Assembly: GCA_902475445.1 (NCBI GenBank)
Contig: CABRZN010000094.1
Span: 1 to 7,275 of the forward strand
Reading direction: 5' to 3'
Origin: an uncultured Collinsella sp.
GTDB lineage: Bacteria; Actinomycetota; Coriobacteriia; Coriobacteriales; Coriobacteriaceae
Length of the DNA stretch: 7,275 nt
This document shows positions 1 through 5,557 of this stretch, in pieces (position 1 is the stretch's first letter; the number at the start of each line of letters is the position of its first letter). A program made the translations under genes and the position numbers. The notes beneath the pieces are model-generated. The model was given only the letters and a program-made list of their open reading frames with translations. It did no database searches and was not told the DNA's origin.

Positions 1-586
1 CCGGAATGTGCGCCACGCCCAGGATGTCCTCCATCACGGTGTCGCTAAACTGGCCCTGGAACGCCACGTTGTGGATCGAGAACACGGTCTTGACGCGGTC
101 GTACAGCGGCAGGCCCTGGTAGAACTCGCGCAAGAACACGGGCGCCAGTGCCGTCTGCCAGTCGTTGCAGTGCAAGATGTCGCACTCAAAGCCCTCGGGT
201 AGGTGCTGCAGGCTCTCGGTGATGGCCTTGGAGAAGAACGCAAAGCGCTCGCCGTCGTCAAAGAAGCCGTACGGATAGTCGCGCGCAAAGTAGCGCTCGT
301 TGTCGATGAACATATAGGTGACGCCGTCGTGCTCGAGCTTCTCGAGCCCGCAGTACTCGTTGCGCCAGCCCAGGCTCACGTAAAAGTCGGAGAAGTGCTC
401 CATCTGCGCCTTGTACTCGTCCTTGATGGTGGCGTACTTGGGCACCATCACGATGACTTCGGCGCCGGCGCGCACAAGCGCTGCAGGCAGCGAGCCCGCC
501 ACGTCGCCCAGGCCACCGGTCTTTACAAACGGTGCGCACTCGGCCGAGGCAAACACGATCTGCATCTTTTTGCTGGAATCTGCCAT
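1..586 (-). CDS. glgA: Glycogen synthase, N-terminal part (3' end outside the window)
   Basis: Glycogen synthase (GT5 family) transfers glucose from ADP-glucose to the non-reducing end of an alpha-1,4-glucan in the cytoplasm. I translated the frame by hand from the ATG at 586-584; it stays open for 195 codons to the left edge. After a short polar start (MADSSKKMQIVFASAE) comes CAPFVKTGGLGDVAGSLP at about residues 17-34. Its KTGGL is the ADP-glucose-binding signature of bacterial and plant starch/glycogen synthases. Further on are HCNDWQTALAPVFL (about 144-157) and FSIHNVAFQGQF (about 171-182), both typical of the GT5 N-terminal Rossmann domain. The family is usually about 475-490 residues, so roughly 60% lies outside the window. 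The start is supported by AGGGAG five bases upstream (592-597). It follows glgD after an 89-bp gap containing a hairpin, so it may be read through from the operon or partly uncoupled from it. Confidence 0.95.
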   Translation of the reverse strand, partial: MADSSKKMQIVFASAECAPFVKTGGLGDVAGSLPAALVRAGAEVIVMVPKYATIKDEYKAQMEHFSDFYVSLGWRNEYCGLEKLEHDGVTYMFIDNERYFARDYPYGFFDDGERFAFFSKAITESLQHLPEGFECDILHCNDWQTALAPVFLREFYQGLPLYDRVKTVFSIHNVAFQGQFSDTVMEDILGVAHIP

Positions 587-591
587 ATTGT

Positions 592-597
592 CTCCCT
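592..597 (-). promoter_or_regulatory. Ribosome binding site of glgA
   Basis: The minus strand reads AGGGAG followed by five bases and the ATG at 586. This fixes the glgA start and excludes the in-frame ATG seven codons further in. It lies outside the upstream hairpin, so the hairpin would not directly hide it. Confidence 0.7.
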
Positions 598-609
598 GTT
601 GCAATTCGA

Positions 610-643
610 GAATAGCCGCCTGGCACAAACCGGGCGGCTATTC
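610..643 (-). terminator. 11-bp-stem hairpin between glgD and glgA; possible terminator or attenuator
   Basis: Arms at 610-620 and 633-643 are exact reverse complements (GAATAGCCGCC / GGCGGCTATTC) around a 12-base loop. On the transcribed strand it begins 32 bases after the glgD stop and ends 23 bases before the glgA ATG. The core is GC-rich and the outer stem is A/T-rich. The downstream strand is only weakly U-rich (TATTCTCG), so a strong intrinsic terminator is not proven. Partial attenuation or an mRNA-stabilising/processing stem are equally possible. The stem is read in opposite orientation by the plus strand, where no gene is present. Confidence 0.5.
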
Positions 644-675
644 TACATGTTACGAGCGATGTTTCGGTGCCTACG

Positions 676-1803
676 CTAATGTACGATGGTGGTATCGGGA
701 GTTAACGGGGCCTTGCCCAGCACCAGGATGTTCTCGGGCGTGCCGCGAAGCTCGGTGTTGGTGGGAACCACGTTGTTCTTGTCCAGGATGGCGTTCTCAA
801 CGCGGGCGCCGCTCTTGATAATGCAGCTCTGGTTGATGATCGAGTTGGTCACTGAGGCGCCTTCCTCGACCACGACTCCGCGCGACAGGATCGAGTTGCG
901 CACGGTGCCCTTGATGATGCAGCCGGCCGAGATGATCGAGTTGCACGCGTGACTGCCGGTCGCATAGCGCGAAGGCGGCACGTCGTGGGCCTTGGTCAGA
1001 ATCGGGCGCTCGGGATCGAAGAGCTGGTCGGCCACGGTCTGGTCGAGCAGGTCCATGCTGCGGCGATACAGCGACTTCTCGCTAAACACGCCCACGACCT
1101 CGCCCTTGTACTCGTAACTGCACACGTCGATGTTGCCAAAGTCGCCCTGGAGTGCCTCGAGCAGGTCAAGATAGTCGGCGGCCTGGTAGTGGTCGATGAT
1201 CTCGAGCAGCGTCTCGCGGTTGACGATGCAGCAGTCCATGGAGGCGTTGTCGCCGTACACGACGCCGGCGCTCACGCCCGTCAGGCGGCCGTTCTCGTTA
1301 ATCTCGAGCTTGGTCTCGTCATCGACGTTGCGCGTAGCCTTGCAGTACACCACGGTCATCTGGGCGCCGGAGTTCTCGTGCGCGTCGATGATGGTGTTAA
1401 GGTCCATGTTAAAGATGATGTTGGTGCCCATCATCACAACATAGGGCTTGTCCGAGCGCTGGAACAGCGTCTTGTTGGAGATGATGTCGCGCAGCAGGAA
1501 GCGCATGCCGCCCTTGGTGGTGCCATACGCGTTGCCGGGCACCATGAACAGGCCGCCCTTCTTGCGGTCCAGGCCCCAGTCCTTGCCCGAGCCCACGTGG
1601 TCGATCAGCGAGCGGTAGTTGCCCGGCATGACGACGCCAACGGTCTTAATGCCGGCATTCATCATGTTGGACAGCGGGAAGTCGATCAGGCGGTAGCGGC
1701 CCAAAAACGGGACGGACGCGATGGGGCGGTCCTTGAGCAGCACGCTGCCGTAGGACGAAGAGTAGTTAGCGGTGATATAACCGATGGCCTTGCGATTGAT
1801 CAT
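676..1803 (-). CDS. glgD: GlgD, non-catalytic GlgC-like subunit of ADP-glucose pyrophosphorylase
   Basis: A GlgC paralogue of 375 residues. In Firmicutes with both proteins, GlgD associates with GlgC and raises its activity while having little or none itself. The protein begins MINRKAIGYITANY. Where GlgC has the GGxGxRL nucleotide loop, this protein has an ANYSSSYGS stretch. Where GlgC has LSGDHLYRMDY, it has MMGTNIIFNMDL (about residues 124-135), so the Asp of GDH is Thr. The sugar-nucleotide fold is still visible (GRYRLIDFPLSNMMNAGI, about 35-52; DHVGSGKDWGLDR, about 68-80). The C-terminal part (about 288-346) has hexapeptide-like repeats of a left-handed beta-helix. I chose the ATG at 1803 rather than one 13 codons upstream: a strong AAGGGGG lies nine bases before it, and the longer form would overlap the end of glgC. 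It is four bases from the glgC stop, implying translational coupling. Confidence 0.95.
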   Translation of the reverse strand: MINRKAIGYITANYSSSYGSVLLKDRPIASVPFLGRYRLIDFPLSNMMNAGIKTVGVVMPGNYRSLIDHVGSGKDWGLDRKKGGLFMVPGNAYGTTKGGMRFLLRDIISNKTLFQRSDKPYVVMMGTNIIFNMDLNTIIDAHENSGAQMTVVYCKATRNVDDETKLEINENGRLTGVSAGVVYGDNASMDCCIVNRETLLEIIDHYQAADYLDLLEALQGDFGNIDVCSYEYKGEVVGVFSEKSLYRRSMDLLDQTVADQLFDPERPILTKAHDVPPSRYATGSHACNSIISAGCIIKGTVRNSILSRGVVVEEGASVTNSIINQSCIIKSGARVENAILDKNNVVPTNTELRGTPENILVLGKAPLTPDTTIVH

Positions 1804-1807
1804 CGGA

Positions 1808-2928
1808 TCATTCCCCCTTCCCGATAACGACGTCATTTCCAACGACGGCCGTATCCTTGGTGGTATCGACAGAGCCGAGCTTCACGCCCTCTTCGACCGT
1901 GGAGTTCTCGCCCAAAATAGCGCGGCAGATGTGCGCACCGCTCTTAACGTGCGCACCCGGCAGCAGCACGGAGTCCTCGACCACGGCACGCTCCTCGATG
2001 ATGACATCGGTCGAAAGGATCGAGTGGCGAGCGGTGCCGTAAATCTTGCAGCCGTTGGAGACCAGGCAGTCGTCCAGGCGGCCGTCCGGGCCAATGTAGT
2101 GCGGCGGACGCGTGGTGATGTTGGACATGATGGGGAAGTTCTTATCAAACAGATCGAACTCGGGGTTGTTGCCCAGCAGGTCCATCGAGGTCTCGTGGAA
2201 GCTGGCGATGGTGCCGACGTCCTTCCAAAAGCCGTGGAACTCGTAGCTGTACAGGCGCTTGCCCTCGCCGAGTAGCTTGGGGATGATGTCCTTGCCAAAG
2301 TCGTGGCTCGAGCGCTGATCAGGACGTCGGCCGAGAAGATGTAGATGCCCATGGACGCGAGGTTCGAATCGGGCTTATCGGGCTTCTCGGTGAACTTGGT
2401 GATGCGGCCGTCCTCGGGGTCGGTGGTCAGGATGCCAAAGCGGCTGGCCTCCTCCCACGGCACGGGCATAACGCTCACCGTGAGGTCGGCGTTGTTCTCA
2501 ATGTGCGTCTTGAGCATCTTGCGGTAGTCCATGCGATACAGGTGATCGCCCGAAAGAATCAGGACGTACTTGGGGTCGTTGGCCTTGATGTAGTCGAGGT
2601 TCTGCGTAATGGCGTCGGCCGTGCCCGCATACCAGGCGCCGCCGGTCTGCGTCTCATACGGCGGCAGGATCGACACGCCGCCGTCGCGGCTGTCCAGATC
2701 CCAAGCCTCGCCGGAGCCCACGTAGGCATGCAACAGGTAGGGACGGTACTGCGTCAGAACGCCCACCGTGTCGATGCCCGAGTTGGAGCAGTTGGACAGC
2801 GAAAAGTCGATAATGCGGAACTTGCCACCAAAGCTAACCGCCGGCTTGGCGATCTTTTGGGTGAGTGCCCCCAATCGGCTGCCCTGTCCTCCTGCGAGGA
2901 GCATCGCGATGCATTCTTTCTTACTCAT
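1808..2928 (-). pseudogene. glgC: ADP-glucose pyrophosphorylase GlgC, broken by an internal frame change
   Basis: GlgC makes ADP-glucose from glucose-1-phosphate and ATP, the committed step of bacterial glycogen synthesis. The N-terminal frame starts at 2928 (GAAGGAG six bases upstream). It shows LLAGGQGSRLGALTQK (residues 10-25), KPAVSFGGKFRIIDFSLSN (28-46), LSGDHLYRMDY (125-135), FTEKP (179-183) and MGIYIFSADVL (193-203). It then leaves frame near 2322. The rest is present in another frame from about 2311 to the TGA at 1808: SSHDFGKDIIPKLL, then FWKDVGT, then the C-terminal beta-helix repeats. Read without correction, the first frame runs on as an unrelated Arg/Ser/Thr-rich tail to a stop at 1882 (348 residues). 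About 374 native residues survive in two pieces; E. coli and B. subtilis GlgC have about 12 residues in the loop where only a few remain here, suggesting about 28 lost bases. No slippery heptamer is present at the junction, so programmed frameshifting is unlikely. An assembly error is possible. Confidence 0.9.
1813..1822 (-). promoter_or_regulatory. Ribosome binding site of glgD, inside the last codons of glgC
   Basis: The minus strand reads GGGAAGGGGG nine bases before the ATG at 1803. It overlaps the codons for the final Gly-Lys-Gly-Glu of GlgC. It decides the glgD start. If ribosomes leave glgC early because of its frame break, they would terminate at 1882 and not reach this site, which could lower coupled glgD translation; that last point is inference. 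Confidence 0.65.
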
Positions 2929-2934
2929 CGATTT

Positions 2935-2941
2935 CTCCTTC
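2935..2941 (-). promoter_or_regulatory. Ribosome binding site of glgC, flanked by an 8-bp direct repeat
   Basis: GAAGGAG ends six bases before the glgC ATG at 2928, an ideal arrangement. The octamer ATCGATGA occurs on both sides of it (2925-2932 and 2944-2951 on the minus strand), the inner copy including the glgC start codon. The outer copy supplies a decoy ATG with no ribosome binding site of its own. Confidence 0.7.
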
Positions 2942-2970
2942 TGTCATCGATGTTCTAAAACCCATTAGCA

Positions 2971-2997
2971 ACGGGCGCGGCGCTCGGTCGCGCCCGT
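2971..2997 (-). promoter_or_regulatory. 9-bp-stem GC hairpin between glgP and glgC
   Basis: Arms 2971-2979 (acgggcgcg) and 2989-2997 (cgcgcccgt) are perfectly complementary around a 9-base loop. On the minus strand the stem begins about 40 bases after the glgP stop. The nearest T run (TTTT) comes only about a dozen bases after the stem, so it is a poor intrinsic terminator. It fits better as an intercistronic mRNA stem that stabilises or separates the glgP and glgC messages. A second, weaker 5-bp stem (ATGCC/GGCAT) lies just upstream at about 3004-3018. Confidence 0.5.
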
Positions 2998-3036
2998 CGA
3001 GTAATGCCGTGCTGGCATAAGGGAGCTCGCGCGCCT

Positions 3037-5463
3037 TTACGCGTGCCAGATCTCGTCGCGGTACTCGCGAATGGTGCGGTCGCTCGAGAACCAGCCGGAG
3101 GAGGCGGTGTTGAGCAGCGCCTTGCGGTTCCAGGTCTCCTGGTCGCCGTAGCTGCCGGTGAGCTTCTCCCACGCATCCACGTAGCTGCGGAAATCGGCCA
3201 TGACCAGGTCGGGGTCGTTGTTGTTCATGAGCTCGTTGTAGATGCTCTCGAAGTTGCCCGAAAGGCCCGCAAAGGTGTTGTCCTTGAGCTCGTCCATTAC
3301 GCGGCCCAGACGCTCGCGATCGTTGTTGAGCGTATCCCACGCAAAGTAGCTATTGGATGCCCAGAGCTTCTCGACCTCGGGGGCGGTCAGGCCAAAGATG
3401 GCCTCGTTCTCGCGGCCGGCCAGGTCGGCGATCTCGATGTTGGCGCCGTCGAGGGTACCCAGCGTAATGGCGCCGTTCATCATGAGCTTCATGTTGGACG
3501 TGCCCGAGGCCTCCTTGCCGGCCGTGGAGATCTGCTCCGAGATCTCGGCGGCAGGGTAAATGAGCTGGGCGTTGCTCACGCGGAAGTTGGGGATAAAGCA
3601 GACCTTCATGACCTCGTTGACGCGGGCATCGTTGTTGATGACGTCGGCCACGGAGTTAATGAGGCGGATGGTCTCCTTGGCAAAGGTGTAGCTCGAGGCA
3701 GCCTTGCCGCTAAAGATGAAGGTCGTCGGCGTTACGTGGAAGTTGGGATCGGCGATGCGACGGTTGTAGATGTCCATCACCTTCATGATGTTCATGAGCT
3801 GGCGCTTGTAGGCGTGGAAGCGCTTTACCTGAACATCGAAGACGGTGTTGGGGTCAATGACCAGACCGGTCTCGGCCTTAACGTAGGCGGCCAGGCGCTC
3901 CTTGTTGGCGCGCTTGGAGGCACCCACGGCCTTCAGGAACTCGGTGTCGTCCTTAAACTCCTTGAGCTTCTCCAGCTCAAAGGCGTCCTTGAGCCAGCCA
4001 TCGCCAATGGCATCGGTGACGAGCTTGGCGTAGGTGGGGTTGGCCTCGGCAAAGAAGCGACGGTGCGAGATACCGTTGGTCTTGTTGTTGAACTTCTCGG
4101 GTGTCAGGGCATAGAAGTCCTTGAGCACGATGTTCTTGATGATGTCGGAGTGGATCTTGGCCACGCCGTTGACGCTATGGCTGCAGATCACGGACAGGTT
4201 GGCCATGCGAATCTCGCCGTCCCACAGGATGGCGGTCTGGCGCAGACGCTCCTGCCAGCCCTCCTGCGTGGTGTCGAACGACTCGTGCCAACGACGGCTG
4301 ATCTCGTCGATGATCTGGTACACGCGGGGGAGGAGCTTGGAGAACGTACCGATGGGCCACTTCTCCAGAGCCTCGGGCAGGATGGTGTGGTTGGTGTAGC
4401 TCACGACCTGCGTCACGATGTTCCAGGCGTCATCCCACTCGAGCTTCTTCTCGTCGATCAGGATGCGCATGAGCTCGGGGCCGCACATGGCGGGGTGCGT
4501 GTCGTTGGTGTGGATGGCCACAAACTGCGGCAGCAGCTCCCAGTTCTCGCCGTGCTCCTTCTCAAAGGTGTCGAGCAGGCTGTAGATGCCGGCCGAGACA
4601 AACAGGTACTCCTGCTTCAGGCGCAGCAGACGGCCGTGCTCGCCGGCGTCGTTGGGGTAGAGGATGGCGCTGATGGCCTCGGCCTCGGCGCGCTCGGCAT
4701 CGGCCAGGGCGTAGTCGCCGCGGTTGAAGGCCTCAAGGTCAAAGTGCTCCTCGACCGGCTCGGCGGCCCAGACGCGCAGCTTGTTGACGGTCTCGCCGGC
4801 ATAGCCCACCACGGGGATGTCATAAGGGACGGCCAGGATATCCTGCGTGTCCACCGTGCGGTAGAACGTGCGGCCGTTCTCTTCAAAGCCCTCAACATGA
4901 CCACCAAACTTAATGGTCACGGCCTTGTCCTGACGACGGACCTCCCAGGGATAGCCGTGGGTGAGCCATTCGTCGGTGGCCTCGACCTGGCTGCCGTTAA
5001 CAATCTCCTGCTTAAACAGGCCATAGCGGTAGCGCATACCGTTGCCGTAGCCGGCAATGCCCTCGGCTGCCATGGAATCAAGGAAGCATGCGGCAAGGCG
5101 GCCCAGGCCACCGTTGCCCAGCGCCGGATCGGGCTCCTGGTTCTCGATGACGGACAGGTCGAAGCCCATGTCGTCGAGCGCCTCGGCGACCATGTCGCGC
5201 ACGCCAAAGTTGAGCAGGTAGTTGTCGAGCAGGCGGCCGATCAAAAACTCGATCGAGAAGTAGTACACGCGCTTTTTGCCCTCGGCGGTGGCGCGGGCGT
5301 CGCTCTTGGTGGCAACGGTGCGGGCCTTCTCGGCCACGAGCTTGGCCAGGGCATTAAAGCGGTCGAGGTCGCTGGCGGCCTCGACGCTCTTGCCGCTGAT
5401 GCTCATGACAGCATCGCGATAGAGCTCGGTAAACTCCTGCTTGTTGTCGAAGATCTTATTCAT
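3037..5463 (-). CDS. glgP: Glycogen (alpha-glucan) phosphorylase
   Basis: A complete 808-residue GT35 phosphorylase. It removes glucose-1-phosphate from the ends of alpha-1,4-glucan by phosphorolysis, using pyridoxal phosphate in the cytoplasm. Visible signatures in order: YYFSIEFLIGRLL (67-79), GNGGLGRLAACFLDSMA (116-132), HTNDTHPA (318-325), NHTILPEALEKW (358-369), QVKRFHAYKRQL (545-556, with the Lys-Arg...Lys phosphate-site residues of rabbit muscle enzyme), FSGKAASSY (584-592), EQISTAGKEASGTSNMK (643-659) and GTLDGAN (669-675). Lys659 (codon 3487-3489) should carry the pyridoxal phosphate. Length is normal for bacterial family members (about 750-830). The muscle-type phosphorylated N-terminal extension is absent. 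The ATG at 5463 follows AAAGGA by four bases. It sits 94 bp after glgB and 108 bp before glgC, so it is placed inside the synthesis operon. The segment NFRVSNAQLIYPAAE differs from the commoner form with AEKIIPAAD; I do not know its effect. GlgP and maltodextrin phosphorylase cannot be separated with certainty from sequence alone; context favours GlgP. Confidence 0.97.
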   Translation of the reverse strand: MNKIFDNKQEFTELYRDAVMSISGKSVEAASDLDRFNALAKLVAEKARTVATKSDARATAEGKKRVYYFSIEFLIGRLLDNYLLNFGVRDMVAEALDDMGFDLSVIENQEPDPALGNGGLGRLAACFLDSMAAEGIAGYGNGMRYRYGLFKQEIVNGSQVEATDEWLTHGYPWEVRRQDKAVTIKFGGHVEGFEENGRTFYRTVDTQDILAVPYDIPVVGYAGETVNKLRVWAAEPVEEHFDLEAFNRGDYALADAERAEAEAISAILYPNDAGEHGRLLRLKQEYLFVSAGIYSLLDTFEKEHGENWELLPQFVAIHTNDTHPAMCGPELMRILIDEKKLEWDDAWNIVTQVVSYTNHTILPEALEKWPIGTFSKLLPRVYQIIDEISRRWHESFDTTQEGWQERLRQTAILWDGEIRMANLSVICSHSVNGVAKIHSDIIKNIVLKDFYALTPEKFNNKTNGISHRRFFAEANPTYAKLVTDAIGDGWLKDAFELEKLKEFKDDTEFLKAVGASKRANKERLAAYVKAETGLVIDPNTVFDVQVKRFHAYKRQLMNIMKVMDIYNRRIADPNFHVTPTTFIFSGKAASSYTFAKETIRLINSVADVINNDARVNEVMKVCFIPNFRVSNAQLIYPAAEISEQISTAGKEASGTSNMKLMMNGAITLGTLDGANIEIADLAGRENEAIFGLTAPEVEKLWASNSYFAWDTLNNDRERLGRVMDELKDNTFAGLSGNFESIYNELMNNNDPDLVMADFRSYVDAWEKLTGSYGDQETWNRKALLNTASSGWFSSDRTIREYRDEIWHA

Positions 5464-5464
5464 A

Positions 5465-5499
5465 CGTTCCTTTCCCCCGGGGATGTTTCTCCCGGAACG
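5465..5499 (-). promoter_or_regulatory. Inverted repeat covering the glgP ribosome binding site
   Basis: Arms 5465-5470 and 5494-5499 (minus strand CGTTCC and GGAACG) are complementary, and the 3' arm overlaps the AAAGGA ribosome binding site of glgP. The loop holds an 8-bp palindrome CCCCGGGG and a competing short stem (5480-5483 with 5490-5493). A stem here could hold the site closed and so set the level of phosphorylase relative to branching enzyme. The pairing is only six base pairs with a 23-base loop, so the regulatory reading is weak. Confidence 0.3.
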
Positions 5500-5517
5500 G
5501 TTATGACTTGTATCCTA

Positions 5518-5532
5518 CGCCCCTTCGGGGCG
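5518..5532 (-). promoter_or_regulatory. GC hairpin between glgB and glgP
   Basis: Arms 5518-5523 and 5527-5532 (minus strand CGCCCC, loop GAA, GGGGCG) make a compact six-pair stem 25 bases after the glgB stop codon. No T run follows on either strand, so it is not a good intrinsic terminator. An mRNA-stability or processing stem is more likely. Confidence 0.45.
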
Positions 5533-5537
5533 GGTAA

Positions 5538-5549
5538 TTACAGCTGTAA
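5538..5549. promoter_or_regulatory. 12-bp perfect palindrome TTACAGCTGTAA in the glgB-glgP gap
   Basis: TTACAGCTGTAA is its own reverse complement and lies nine bases beyond the glgB stop, next to the GC hairpin. Its length and symmetry are those of a dimeric repressor half-site pair, so it could be an operator for an internal promoter of glgP. No convincing -35/-10 pair is visible around it. It could also be part of a larger RNA fold, as GTAAC (5546-5550) can alternatively pair with GTTAC (5557-5561). Confidence 0.3.
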
Positions 5550-5557
5550 CGGCTTTG

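Noticed and set aside
640..645. TAGAAT on the minus strand as a -10 box of a glgA promoter
   Set aside because: It matches five of six consensus bases, but no acceptable -35 box lies 16-18 bases upstream and it falls inside the hairpin stem.
949..1827. A 292-codon plus-strand frame opposite glgD
   Set aside because: Same codon-register shadow effect; biased composition and no domain signature.
1804..1842. A start for glgD 13 codons upstream of the chosen one
   Set aside because: It would overlap the end of glgC and lacks a ribosome binding site at a proper distance, whereas the ATG at 1803 has a strong one and begins at the conserved GlgD N-terminus.
1882..2322. The Arg/Ser/Thr-rich C-terminal half of the uncorrected 348-codon glgC frame as a novel domain
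   Set aside because: The matching stretch in the neighbouring frame is plainly the conserved GlgC C-terminus (HDFGKDIIP, FWKDVGT, beta-helix repeats), so this half is an out-of-frame reading.
2306..2322. Programmed ribosomal frameshift rescuing GlgC
   Set aside because: A -1 shift would rejoin the frames, but there is no slippery heptamer and the loop would still be about nine residues short of the family.
2921..2947. Eight-codon leader peptide overlapping the glgC start
   Set aside because: No ribosome binding site before its ATG, and the frame is short enough to occur by chance; kept only as part of a finding.
5503..5545. A promoter for glgP in the glgB-glgP gap
   Set aside because: The best pair (TTACCC, 17 bases, GATACA) matches the consensus poorly at both boxes and spans the GC hairpin.
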